From Ricinus communis (taxonomy: Eukaryota; Streptophyta; Magnoliopsida; Malpighiales; Euphorbiaceae), in NCBI RefSeq assembly GCF_019578655.1, contig NC_063256.1, positions 27,452,342 through 27,516,341 of the forward strand: a stretch of DNA of 64,000 bases. The letters are read 5' to 3'. The stretch's first letter is position 1, and each line of letters begins with the position of its first letter. Below, piece by piece: positions 1 through 10,922 of the stretch. The notes under the pieces are model-generated. The model was given only the letters and a program-made list of their open reading frames with translations. It was not told where the DNA came from and ran no database searches. The translations under genes were made by a program, and so were the position numbers.

Positions 1-800
1 CCAAGGGTGTAATTGGGTTTTCTCTACCTTTACTCATTATTGTAATTGAATTCTTATGGATTTTGATAATGAACATGATTAGCTAGATTGATTAAATCCA
101 TTGGGATTTCTTTACTATGTTGGCTTAGTATTATATTGTTGGATTGTTTGGGTTAGTTTTGTATTCTTTTTGCCTTCAGTATTAATAAGATAATGCATTA
201 TTCATGAGACGTTGTGAATTATGTGTTTAGATTACTTTGTGTGATTGAGAAGTCCATTTGGCAATTGGAATTTTGAATAGCAAGAACTGGTTAATAATCA
301 CTTAGAGATAAGGATAATTAACTAGTCGGATTAAGAATTAACAAAGCTTAATAAAGGCGGATTAAAGCTTAATGCTAATTTAAGAATCAATAGTTAGGAA
401 GAGATTCCAACTTTAGGTTATTAGGTTTAGGAATTCGGTTATCTCGAGAGAGAAACCGAATTTGGTTAAGAATTCGTCCACGGGTAGCATAATTAGACTC
501 TCCAATCCTTTATCATTTGTTTGATTGCCAACTAGTTTAGGTTCCCTTTGGGTTTGCTTTCTTGTCTTGGTTATTTTATTTATCAATTACTCCTGCATCT
601 CCCTTAGAACTTAGCTTGTAGCTATTAGTTAGTTTAGAAATTATTCATCACTCATTTTAGGTTAATATAACAAAGAACAAAGGAGTAACTCTGGACTTTC
701 ACTTTCCCGAGGAATACGACCTTGATACTCACCATTAGTGCTAGACTGCATCGATAGGTACACTGCCTTAGATTGTAGCTAACAGAAGTAGCACACATCA
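1..800 (+). mobile_element. 5' LTR of element O (left end outside window)
   Basis: This is the R-U5 part of an Athila-type LTR. The same block recurs at least ten times in the window in both orientations, for example at 4204-4967, 11640-12429 and, reversed, 6587-7390. It ends in ACACATCA at 800, followed after six bases by a primer-binding site, which makes it a 5' LTR. Its U3 and left TSD lie before base 1. It has no coding content. Confidence 0.9.
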
Positions 801-806
801 AGTTTT

Positions 807-824
807 TGGCACCGTTGCCGGGGA
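807..824 (+). other. Primer-binding site of O (tRNA-Asp)
   Basis: TGGCACCGTTGCCGGGGA matches the complement of the 3' end of plant tRNA-Asp (TGGCGCCGTTGCCGGGGA) with one CpG transition. A tRNA-Asp PBS is typical of the Athila lineage. It primes minus-strand DNA synthesis. Confidence 0.9.
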
Positions 825-964
825 TTGTTTGAAAACTAGAGTGAAATTTGCTATTTGTTAATTTAGCCATTTTTTTAATTTTTATTTATATTTATTTATG
901 TTTTGTTTGTACAGATTTATGTAGTTAAGTTTATGATTCAGATAGTGGATGATAAGGAGGTTCA

Positions 965-2098
965 ATGCTAAACTCTTTGTATGACACATTGGAAAATGGG
1001 ATTAGGAACCAAAATAGTGCTAAAAATTGGGATACCCGTGCATCTTTAGAAGCTCGAGTGGAATCGTTTTGCAGGTCTACCGACCAACTCTCCACTCCTA
1101 TCCTTTCATCTCAAGTTTTTTGTGAATTTTATTGTGGTTTACATTTGAGTAATGATTGTCCATTATATAGTGATGTTGCTCATTGTTCTTATAACTATGA
1201 ACAGGTGAATTATACGGGAAGTTGGCCAAATGACTCATATGGAAGGACCTACAATCAAGAGTTGAGCATTCATTCACCCTTTGGATGGAGCTTAGATAGC
1301 CAAGAACCACGAATTTGTGACCTAATCTTGCACCATCAACTCAAGGTGAAGAGTTAGTGTCGGGAGAGCGATGAGGTTTATTCCAAGTCTTGAGGATAGA
1401 TTCCAACAAACGGAGAGGATACTTGTAGATCAACAAGCCTCGATTAAGAACATAGAGCATCAGTAGGCTTAATCTTCAGGTTACTAGGTCAAGAGCAATT
1501 GGGAACTCCATCAAACGCTCTGAATCCGAGGAACACTTGGTAGTCACTTTGTGTTCAGGTGAGAATTTTTGGGTTATCTATTATGTTTGACGATGATGTC
1601 ATGCGGGACGACTCTTTGAAATAGAACCGGAAAGGAAGAGGCAAACATGATCCTCTAAAGACTACCAACAGAACTTCACGATTGATGATCTTTGAGTTCT
1701 GATTAGAGGAATGTTTGGTGGATTTTCCACAAGTCCCTTCGATGATGGAAGATGAGCACGAGTTATCCAATGAAGAAGTCTTGGAGGAGCTCGAGTTTCT
1801 TCTAGCAAGTGAACCAAGCCAAGGACTAGAGAAAACCATCGATGTTTCCGAAGAAATTGCCTGACCGTCGATCCTTCCAATTGGTGAAACTTGACTTTCA
1901 AATTGGAAGAGCCCTGAAACATCATGACTATGTGCAATTATACGAGAGCCAGTCTTGCCCATCATCGCGGCTTGCTTGATAGTCAGGAAGAGGAAATTGA
2001 CGATTATCCCTCTAAGCGGAGACTTGAAGCCATTTGCTTGGAAGAAGGATGGATGGTCATCAATCCCCATCGCTTGCTTTTACTTCACGAGTCCGGTG
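965..2098 (+). pseudogene. Mini-gag polyprotein remnant of O
   Basis: The open part runs from the ATG at 965 to 1357 (130 codons) and begins MLNSLYDTLEN. It holds a zinc-knuckle-like CEFYCGLHLSNDC and the Athila-type stretch QVNYTGSW...YGRTYNQE. Downstream, the frames drift and stop, but pieces of the acidic block (NEEVLEELEFLLA) remain near 1770-1805. The remnant ends near the conserved 'KKKRFWEAP' reading at about 2115-2140. Capsid, protease, RT and integrase are missing, as in A and B, so this is the same deletion derivative. It cannot be functional here. The assignment to gag rests on the knuckle and on similarity to the fuller gag of F and E in this window. Confidence 0.75.
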
Positions 2099-2299
2099 AA
2101 GACTCATCACATCAAAAAGAAGCGCTTTTGGGAGGCACCCCAAATTCTATTTATCAATTTTAATACTTTACCCTTTCATTGTGAACTTAGTTTGATTAGA
2201 TTTTACAGTTTGTTTTTGGTAAGTTTTATTTATATTGAGTGTATGAGTTGAGGACTTATTGGTTGTGCAGGTGAGAAAGTGCTGAGAATCACAAGTTTT

Positions 2300-2592
2300 G
2301 CATTTTCTGGAGATCAACAAAGGTGTGTTCAAGACCGTGTTCATTAACACGGACCGTGTTCTAATTGAAGAAAATCAAATTAAGATGAACACGTTCACAG
2401 TAGGCCACACGGGCATTTATGCCAGACCGTGTCCCCAACACCTCCCCGTGTTCCAGAAACACGGGCGTGTTCTCAGAAGTTGATAAGTCAGAACGTTTAA
2501 ATTCGCTTAACACGGCCCGATATCCAGACCGTGTTCCTGAACACGGCCCCTATTAGTGAACACGGGCGTGTTCCGTACACTGCCTATATATA
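2300..2592 (+). promoter_or_regulatory. Putative internal promoter of O: palindrome array plus TATA
   Basis: The segment is packed with ACACGG and CCGTGT words, several forming near-palindromes such as AACACGGGCGTGTT. It ends in a good TATA box (CTATATATA, 2584-2592). The same layout (array, then TATA) occurs in the U3 of LTRs elsewhere in the window, yet this copy lies inside the element, about 680 bp upstream of the env-like ATG at 3268. I infer a second promoter for the env-like transcript; nothing in the sequence proves transcription. Confidence 0.5.
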
Positions 2593-2711
2593 CCACTTCA
2601 TTTCCAAATGGCCAAAAATTTTGCTCTCCCTTTAGTTTAGCAATTCTCTCCTCTCTCATTCTCTCACTTCTTATTTGTCATCTTGAAGGCTTTAGATATT
2701 GCGTTTATCAA

Positions 2712-3261
2712 GTAAGTACCCTCCAACTTCATTTTCCATATTTTTTTTATTTGATATTAGTTCGAATTTATGTTTTCTTTGTGTTTCAATTTTTTTATAG
2801 TTTATGTCCTTATTTTATTATTTGGTGCATGCATTTACATTCATGTTTGTGCTTAATTTTCTATTATTTTCTTTAATTTAGTTTATACACCTAACTTACT
2901 CATATTTTCCGTTTTTCTTTTCTACCATTATTCATGATTGTGATTAATTTTTTATTTTCCTCTTTATTATTATTGTTGGCATCTAAACAATAGGCTCTGT
3001 CATATATAGTCGACTATGTTGTATCTGTTTTATATTAGCATGTTGGTTTGCCTTGTGATGGTTTATGGCGAAGTTAAACTCCATGTGGATGAATTGAAAA
3101 TTTAATTGGTTAGCATTGGTTGGCAGTGTTGTGGATTGAATTTTCTTTGCAGGACATTGAGTGGTTTAATTTTATCAAGTTAAATCGTTCGGTTTGTCCA
3201 CTTTATGCCGTTATGCTACTAGAATTTCATTGATCCTTAGTACTAAAAATTTCTTTTTCAG
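2712..3261 (+). other. Putative 5'UTR intron before the env-like ORF
   Basis: A near-consensus donor (CAA|GTAAGT at 2712) and a polypyrimidine-preceded acceptor (TTCTTTTTCAG ending at 3261) enclose 550 bp of AT-rich sequence without a coding frame. Six bases after the acceptor is ATG in good context (AACCATGTCC). An alternative is that only the acceptor is used, joined to a donor in the genomic RNA leader, as described for some plant env-like genes. Inference from splice-site motifs only. Confidence 0.45.
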
Positions 3262-3548
3262 GTAACCATGTCCACCAGACGAGGATCAGGAGTTTACAAG
3301 AGGAGGCGGACCGATGGTTCCTCTTCCTCTCGATCGTCGGGCCGCGCCCGACTAGTTCGAGCCAAATTAGACCATCGCAGCCCATCGATTCCTACTTTTC
3401 CAAGGCCAGCCCACCTTTGAGCGGAGATATCAATCGAGCCGCAAAGATTTGGGAAAGGCGTGGGATAAACTGGCTATGCCGGATACCATCGGACTTGCGT
3501 ATAGTCATGAGATGAGATGCCCCAATTTTAGCATTTCTTTGAGATAGT

Positions 3549-4967
3549 TGATGTGCATAAAATACACACATCTAAATGGGATTTTTAAGATCGATTTTAT
3601 GGATATTTGGATGTGAATTGGTATCAACACTCATCCTATGCGTATGTTTGTGTGCATTAGGTCCAAAAGAGTCAAAGAATGAAAAGGAAAGAATTGGAGC
3701 ATAATTGGACGTCAAAGCTTCGAAATGAGCTAAATGAGCATGAGAGGTGAGAGCAGGGATGTTGGTCTGACAGGCCGTGTTCTCAACAGATCCTGAGCAC
3801 ATCTTGGTGTTACTAACATGGGAACCAACACGGCAGTGTTGGACATCAAAAAGAAGTAGATCTTATGAAGCACGGCCGCAGAGTAACACGGCTAGGAACA
3901 CGACCGTGTCCTTAACTGACCGGGGACACGGTAGTGTTGGAGGCGACGAGGGGGTATTAATTAAAAGAACGAAGAGAGGAAAAAAAGGAGGAGGCTAGGG
4001 TTAGAACGTCCCAAACCCTAATTTTTCTTTCCCTAAGGGTTTTCTGAGCTGAAACCAAGGGAAAAGGAGACTTGGATCAAGGTTTCAATCGGATTCCCTT
4101 GAAGGATCGAAGATTGGGCGAGGTTCATTGATTGATTTTCAAATCGAGCAAGAGGAATAAGAATCGATCCAAAATTGGGCACGAGGAATTGGAGCTGTTC
4201 ACTCTCATCCAAGGGTGTATTTGGGTTCCTCTACCTTTGCTCATTTTTTGTAATTGAATTCTTGTATATTTTGAGAATGAACATGATTAGCTAGATTGAT
4301 TAAATCCATCGGGATTTCTTTACTATATTGGCTTGATATTATATTGTTGGATTGTTTGAGTTGGTTTTGTATTCTTCTTGTTTTCAGTATTAATAAGATA
4401 ATGTATTATTCATGAGACGTTGTGAATTGTGATGTTTAGATTGCTTTATGAGATTGAGAAATCTGTTTGGCAATTGGGATTTTGAATAGCAAGAACTGGT
4501 TAATAATCGCTTAGAGATAATGATAATTAACTAGCTGGATTAAGAATTAATAAAGCTTAATAGAGGCGGATTAAAGCTTAATGCTAATTTAAGAATCAAT
4601 CGTTAGGAAGAGATTCCAACTTTAGGTTATTAGGTTTAGGAATTCGGTTATCGAGAGAGAGAAACCGAATTCGGTTAGGAATTCGTCCACGGGTAGCATA
4701 ATTAGACTCACTGATCCTTTATCTTTTGTTTGATTGCCAACTAGTTTAGATTCCCTTTGGGTTTGTCTTCTTGTCTTGATTATTTCGTTTATCAATTACT
4801 CTTGCATCTCCCTTAAGACTTAGCTTGTAGCTATTAGTTAGTTTAGAAATTATTTATCGCTAATTTTAGGTTAATATAACAAAGAACAAAGGAGTAACTC
4901 GGGCTTTCACTTTCTCGAGGAATCGACCTTGATACTCGCCATTAGTGCTGCACGGTAGCATACATCA
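3549..4967 (+). mobile_element. Solo LTR inside O env-like gene
   Basis: Begins TGATGTGCATAAAATACAC and ends CATACATCA, flanked by the exact 5-bp duplication atagt (3544-3548 and 4968-4972). No PBS follows and no PPT precedes it, so it is a solo LTR left by LTR-LTR recombination. Near the 3' end about 50 bp present in the other copies (around the TAGACTGCATCGATAGG block) are absent. Its U3 is the same type as that of the 19070-22901 mosaic. Confidence 0.93.
3765..3962 (+). promoter_or_regulatory. U3 palindrome array and TATA-like box of solo LTR
   Basis: Repeated CCGTGT/ACACGG words (for example at 3775, 3830, 3895 and 3905) are followed by the TATA-like TATTAATTAAAA at about 3954-3965. The box is weaker than in the other LTR families. 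Confidence 0.45.
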
Positions 4968-6079
4968 ATAGTTGAATCAACATAGGGGTTGACTGTGAGT
5001 TTGACACTTTCTTTCCGTAGAGCCGGTTGTGGGACTTCCAACAATCGAGATCGTCAGTTTCAGACTAGCGAGCGGACTTTCACGATGAGTGTGCGTGATT
5101 TGGGGTACACTTGGGCTTGTGGTATGGCGAGGATGCGGTGGGGAGGTTTAATATCCGCTGGTGTGTCACTGATGTGTAGATTTCTCTGCAGATGCCGGCC
5201 GGTCAAGCGTCTAACATGAGGGGCTGTACTACATGCATTCTTGGCTAGGACCATCAACGTGGCGGGGAGATAGTGGTGGTGTAGTTATCCAACTGGACCT
5301 ATTTATACTTTACAACATGCATCAACACCGGTCCGTCGACATGGGATGTTGTTGGCGAACGGATCGGTGCCTTATGACTCGAAGGTATTTTTCTATTTTG
5401 GGACTTACTCATTCCGGCTAGGAGCTTAGGAGTTTTGGAGGAGGCGATACCACATTTGGCGGTGGGGGTGATGGAGACTTTGGGACTTCCCAGTTGATTA
5501 GTATGGGGATGGTGACTCATGGGCGGTGGACCGAGAATGCTCTCTGGTAGTACTCGAGGAGAGGCCCCGTGACACCTTCTTAATATTAGGTCTTCCTCAG
5601 GACCATAATCATCGATTGTTTTAGGAGTCTCTCCAATTGAGTTTAGAGAGTTGCGACTTGATGCGGAGGTTGGCGGAGAAGCGGCGACATTTCATTCGAC
5701 AAGAGGCTTTTCGGTAGGGACCTTTTCTGACGTCGGTGAGTTTGAGCCAGATGATGGCTCGATTTGAGAGGTGAGGGCTATGCTTCAGGCCCCGATTGAG
5801 TAGGGAGGTAGGTTAGAGCCCTCATAGCCAATGACATGTTTGATGATATTTTCCTCTGACGGCAGGGTTCAGCGGACCATCTCAGGCACCTTCGGCAGCA
5901 CATGAGCCTCTTGGCTGTGCTCCTCTGTTGATCCACCAGCTCTGCATGTGACACTACTCGATCCTCGAGAGCGACCTCCTCCACCACAGAGACCGGCCCG
6001 GTACTGATATACCTGCCGATGCACCTCTTTCACTCCCGGAGCTATAGTCAGGGTAGTATTAATCCTTTTCTTTTTCATT

Positions 6080-6586
6080 TCTTATATTTTGTACAGGAAT
6101 GATGTGTCCTTCAAGTGTGGGGTGGTGATATTTATATACACTTGTTTTTGTGTTTTTATTGTTTTGTATATGAAATTCAGATCCTTTTCTAGTGTATATA
6201 TCGCATTTCATTTATCCTATCTCAGTTATTTGTTTATTTTTATGCAATATTTTGTAAAATTTTGAAACTTTTTCACATTGTTTCGATGCGCTTACTGTTG
6301 ACTGGCTTTTGAAATCCTGTTTATGTCCATATGATCGGGTAAAACCGATCGTGTTGAGTTTTGCGAAAGAATGTAAGATAATTAGTTTGAGCTTTGCACT
6401 AAGTTGCTTTGGTTTATTTAATTTTGTTTTTTGATGATTTTTGTTTGGAACCTTCTCAAAAGCACACTTGTGAGAAATTGAGCCTAAATTGTAAGCATAC
6501 ACTTTATATGCTTGTATTTATTTCTTGTTGACAGTGCCAATTGTTGTCTTTACTTTTAGAACTTGCTCGCTAATGCTTATGAGGGC
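6080..6586 (+). other. 3' noncoding region of O with PPT-like motif
   Basis: Contains CTTCAAGTGTGGGGTGG (6109-6125), the purine-rich motif that recurs at the same place in A, B, C and D. The rest is AT-rich without a credible gene. It resembles the 3' region of B (14560-14650) in the stretch GAACTTGCT around 6560. The region is cut at 6586 by A and resumes at 19042-19069. Confidence 0.7.
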
Positions 6587-8087
6587 TGATGGGCTCTTTA
6601 TGCAACCTACACCTAAGGCAGTGAACCTACCGATGCAGTCTAGCACTAATGGCGAGTATCAAGGTCGTATTCCTCGAGAAAGTGAAAGCCTAGAGTTACT
6701 CCTTTGTTCTTTGTTATATTAACCTAAAATGGATAATGAATAAATTCTAAACTTACTATTAACTACAAGCTAAGTTCGGAGGGAGGTGCAGGAGTAATTG
6801 ATAAATGAAATAATCAAGACAAGAAGACAAACCCAAAGGGAATCTAAACTAGTTGGCAACCGAACAAAAGATAAAGGATCGGTGAGTCTAATTATGCTAC
6901 CCATGGATGAATTCTTAACCGAATTCTGTTTCTCTCTCGAGATAACCGAATTCCTAAACCTAATAACCTAAAGTTGGAATCTCTTTCTAACGATTGATTC
7001 TTAAATTAGCATTAAGCTTTAATCTGCCTCTATTAAGCTTTGTTAATTCTTAATCCGGCTAGTTAATTATCCTTATCTCTAAGCGATTATTAACCAGTTC
7101 TTGTTATTCAAAATTCCAATTGCCAAACGGATTTCTAAATCTCATAAAGCAATCTAAACCTCACAATTCACAACGTCTCATGAATAATGCATAATCTTAT
7201 TAATACTGAAAACAAGAAGAATACAAAACCAACTCAAACAATCCAACAATATAATATCAAGCCAACATAGTAAAGAAATCCCAATGGATTAAATCAGTCT
7301 AGCTAAACATGTTCATGTTCAAAACAATCTAGGAAATCAATTACAATGAAAGAATAATGAAAATAAAACATGTACACCCTTTTCTCTCGAATTGGATGAA
7401 CAGCTCCAAATCCGGATCTACACTTTGATTAATCTCCCAAACGCCTCTTGAATTGCTTCCACTATGGTTTCGGAACCTTGCGATTCGGGATTCTTACTCC
7501 CATGACTCTCTCTCGCACTTCAATAATCACGTGCGGAAATCGAGCGAGCCTTGGGCTCTATGTCACTCTTTCTCCCCTCTCTCCCAAAAGAACTCAAAAT
7601 TGCCTATATAATTGATTCTGTCAGTCAGGATGGTCAAACGACCAGTAGGAGTCCGTTTGTGATGATTCAGTCAAGTCGTACGATGATTCAACGGCAGTCG
7701 AGTCGATCTTCGAATCTGTGGAGTCTGTTGTCTTGACTCCTTCCAAGCCGATGCCCAAGCCGGTCTTGAGCCACCACAGCCGTGGCTTGGAGGCCATGGT
7801 GGCTACGGAAGTTGTATTTGAAATGGCACTGAATTGGGGATAGCCTCTTGGTAATTGACATGCCGGTAGGTCAGGTGCTCAACCCTCATTGGGTGCTAGT
7901 TCTCACCCAATTTGATGGATTTTGGTCCGTAATCACACGTGATTTCCCTCGATTATTGATGGTGTCCTTCGAAATGACTCAAACGAGAAAGGAAACAAAA
8001 GACAGTGATTCTAGCATAAAACGGGATAATCATGCATAAAAATGTAAGCAATCGGGCATGAAAACATGTGTAGTATGATGCTTATCA
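6587..8087 (-). mobile_element. 3' LTR of A
   Basis: 1,501 bp with edges TGATGGGC (left) and GCTTATCA (right); in the sense direction it starts TGATAAGCATCATACTAC and ends AGCCCATCA. A TATA box reads TATATAATT at 7605-7613 on the plus strand. To its right lies the U3 word cluster. Confidence 0.93.
7605..7880 (-). promoter_or_regulatory. U3 word cluster and TATA of A 3' LTR
   Basis: TATA at 7605-7613. Upstream in the sense direction is a GC-richer stretch with GAGTC/GACTC words and CCACCACAGCCGTGG-like imperfect palindromes (7690-7800), the type shared by A, C and E. Confidence 0.5.
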
Positions 8088-8105
8088 AATTACCCCACAC
8101 TTAAG
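8088..8105 (-). other. Polypurine tract of A
   Basis: In the sense direction CTTAAGTGTGGGGTAATT directly abuts the 3' LTR. It is the expected plus-strand primer site and is identical in kind to those of B, C and D. Confidence 0.8.
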
Positions 8106-9590
8106 CTTTTGCTTGTCCTCAAGCAATTAACAACTCAACCCATAAAACTACAGTTAGCAATTCCTTTCAGTTTATGCCCTAGTCCACTGACAGTATTCAA
8201 CACATCTTAAAGGATACTCAATCATAAATCAAATTACAAATCATTAACAAAGAATGAAAATAATATTAATGCATGAGTAACTTGAATGACAACTCAACAC
8301 AAACATCATGAACCAATGCCTCACAGGGATTACTCAAGTCGTTCAAAGTGTATATTAGGTGAAAAAAAAATCCCTCAAAGCCAATGCACAAGACCCGCTC
8401 ACCATAAGCTTGCTCATAAATCATATCTTCGCTACTGTGAATAAGTAAATACCAAAATCAAAGGGTCTTTACCTAGGTTGAAATGGGGCTAAGGTAAAGG
8501 TACGGAGATTTGGATAGAAGTGTGAAAGTGCTGGAATTTGTGCGATAAACAATATTACATGCTCATAGGATTAAATGCCTAAGATCACAAAAAGAATCAT
8601 TCACTAAAATCCCTACTTCATAGAATAACGCTCGCAAATGCTCTAAATCCAATAAAAAGATAAATAATTAAAGAGATTTGTTTATTATATATTCTTTTTT
8701 TTTTCTTCTTCTTCTTTTTTTCTTCTTTTTTTTTTATAATAATGAACTAGCAGCTTATTAGCGACCGTTGCATACAACTCGAATAAACATAAAGAATAAC
8801 AAATACAAATTGGATCAAAGGGAGCATTTAAAATATCAAAAAGATTTAGTGAATTTACCAACATAGCAACTAGCATTTTAATCCCACATAAAGTTGAATA
8901 AATCACAGAAAGAAATTCCAGCATAACGGTAAAGGAAAGATAAATGTAAAGAATGGTATAATTGAAGTGTATAGGTGTAGATTATGAAGAAAAGGTTAAG
9001 GCTCAAAAACTGGCTAACTAATGGAAACATAAGGTGATAGGCTTTTGGTCAAATGTGGTGAATCCTAAATCGCCCAAATCATCTCATGGTATTCACAATA
9101 TTCATGTAACTTCAACACACATTACAAAGCAAGTTCTAGAAGCAAAGTTAAGTACAATGCACACTCAAACAAGAAATATAAAGAGCATAAGTATAATGAA
9201 TGCTCAACCGGCTCAAAATCTCACTTTCGGTGTGGTATTAGGTGCAGTTGGTTCGCAACATCATTAATTGAATCATTACTTAAGAAACACATGCATATGA
9301 TATTATCAACGTTCTAAGTTAAAATTCGACAATTCAAAAACAATTAAATAACACCTATTTTAACCCGTAGGTTGATGTGTAAAACACCATAAATTGTTTT
9401 CCAAGGACAATGAACAACAAAGAAAAGTAACTACAATTCTATAAATCAAGTCATCAATCAGCTCAAAAATAGCATACTCAAGTGCATAAAAACACAGTGT
9501 CCTAACATCCCTTAAAAATACACAACACCTAGCCATAGCAATTTCAGATATATTAAAAATCCATATGAGAGATTAAGGTTAACCCATAAG

Positions 9591-9630
9591 CACCCCACAC
9601 TTGAAGAACACACTGTCCTCAGTGTAAAAT
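9591..9630 (-). other. Conserved hairpin and internal PPT-like motif (A)
   Basis: In the sense direction a short inverted repeat (ACACTG AGGA CAGTGT) is followed after a few bases by TTCAAGTGTGGGGTGC. The same pair occurs in B, C and D about 1.5 kb before the true PPT. Confidence 0.6.
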
Positions 9631-9765
9631 GTTATGGATACCCCGCATGGAATGCTCAACTAAGAGAACAAAGGCAATACAATCCAAGTGCATGACATAT
9701 ATGAAAAATAAAGTAAATAAATACAGGAAAATAAAAAGATCTAGGGGACTGCCCTGATCATCCAT
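9619..9765 (-). CDS. Short hydrophobic ORF (48 codons), unknown
   Basis: Opens MDDQGSPLDL and then has a hydrophobic stretch of about 28 residues (FIFLYLFTLFFIYV... to ...AFVLLV) that could be one membrane segment. The stop overlaps the conserved hairpin. B keeps nearly the same peptide from the seventh residue on but with a shifted start (frame open to 14149); D has a stop at codon 9. This may be chance coding in conserved noncoding DNA, and I would not call a function. Confidence 0.25.
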   Translation of the reverse strand: MDDQGSPLDLFIFLYLFTLFFIYVMHLDCIAFVLLVEHSMRGIHNILH

Positions 9766-10922
9766 CGAGGCTGATGTTGTGGAAATTCAGTGCCTCCTCG
9801 GTAGAATCTAAAAATAATAAAATAAAGAAATAAAATCGAAACTGAAAATATGAAAACTAAAACTAATAAAATGTTTCAAAACTAAAGGTTAAAATATTAA
9901 AGATTAAAGATAAAGTTTGGGGTGCCTCCCAAAAGCGCTTCTTTTTGATGTGATGAGTCTTCTTAGCTGGACTCATGGTGAAAAGCAAACGATGGGGATT
10001 GGCGACCATCCATCCTTCTTCCAAGCAAATGGCTTCAAATATCCGCTTAGAGGGACAATCGTCAACTTCCTCTTCCCGACAACAAGCAAAGCCGTGATGA
10101 TGGGCAAAACTCGCTCCTCATATATTTGCACGTAGTCATGATGCTCTAGGGGCTCTTCCAATTTGAAAGCTAGAGTTTCAACAATTGGAAGGATCGACGG
10201 TTGGGCAATTTCTTCAGGAGTGTTGATGGTTTTCTTCAGTCCTTGGCTTGGTTCACTTGCTAGGAGAAACTCGAGCTCCTCCAAGACTTCTTCATTGGAT
10301 AACTCGTGCTCATCTTCTATCATCGAAGGAACTTGTGGAAAATCTACCAACAATTCCTCTAACTGCAACTCGGCATCATCAATACATTCCGGTTGGTAGT
10401 CTTCGAGAGGGATTATGTTTGCCTCTTTCTTTCCGGTTCCATCTCCATGTTCAAGAAATCGTCCCGCATGTAAGGCATTATCGTCAAACATAGTAGATAA
10501 ACCAGAAAAATTCTCACCTGAACGCAAAGTGATGGTGCTCAAATGCTCCTCGGATTCAGTAGCGTTTGATGGAGTTCCCCATTATTCTGCCGCTAGTAAC
10601 TGAAAGATCAAGCCTACTTGATGCTCTATGTTCTTAATTGAGGCTTGTTGACCTTTAACTACCCTCTCTGTTTGTTGGAATCTTTCTTCAAGACTTGTTA
10701 TGAACCTCATCATCAGCTCCTCTGACACTAACTCTTCATCTTGAGTTGAAGGTGCAAGATTAGGCTGCTGATGTAGTTGCTGAATTCCTAGTGGTTCTTG
10801 GCCATCTAAGCTCCATCCAAAGGGTGAATGAGTGCTCCACTCTTGATTGTAGGTGCTTCCATACGAGTCATTTGGCCAACTTCCCGTATAATTCACCTGT
10901 TCACAGTTATAAGAACAATGAG

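Larger units (their letters stand above)
3268..6079 (+). pseudogene. Env-like (ORF3) pseudogene of O, split by a solo LTR
   Basis: Starts MSTRRGSGVYKRRRTDG, a basic N-terminus rich in Arg and Ser, and reads 50 codons to a TGA at 3418-3420 caused by a frame break. The solo LTR 3549-4967 interrupts it. After it, fragments in changing frames match the middle of the Athila ORF3 family: ERTFTMSVRDLGYTWA near 5068-5115 and GVVIQLDLFILYNMH near 5278-5322. The 3' part to 6079 is low in clear similarity. ORF3 proteins of Athila elements are called env-like because of their position, but their function is unproven. No intact membrane or fusion domain is visible and this copy is dead. Its C-terminal relative is at 29035-29577. 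Confidence 0.7.
8106..9972 (-). other. 3' noncoding region of A
   Basis: About 1.9 kb without a conventional gene. It holds a 44-nt pure pyrimidine run (8692-8735, purine in the sense strand), the hairpin plus PPT-like motif at 9591-9626, and the short ORF at 9619-9765. It is collinear with B 13800-15690, C 27319-28830 and D 54946-56760. Confidence 0.8.

Noticed and set aside
2300..2592. CRISPR or satellite array
   Set aside because: The ACACGG words are short, irregularly spaced and lack unique equal-length spacers; a eukaryotic repeat context.
3268..6079. Functional envelope gene of an active retrovirus
   Set aside because: Stop after 50 codons, solo LTR insertion and several frame shifts; no complete frame and no visible fusion or membrane domain.
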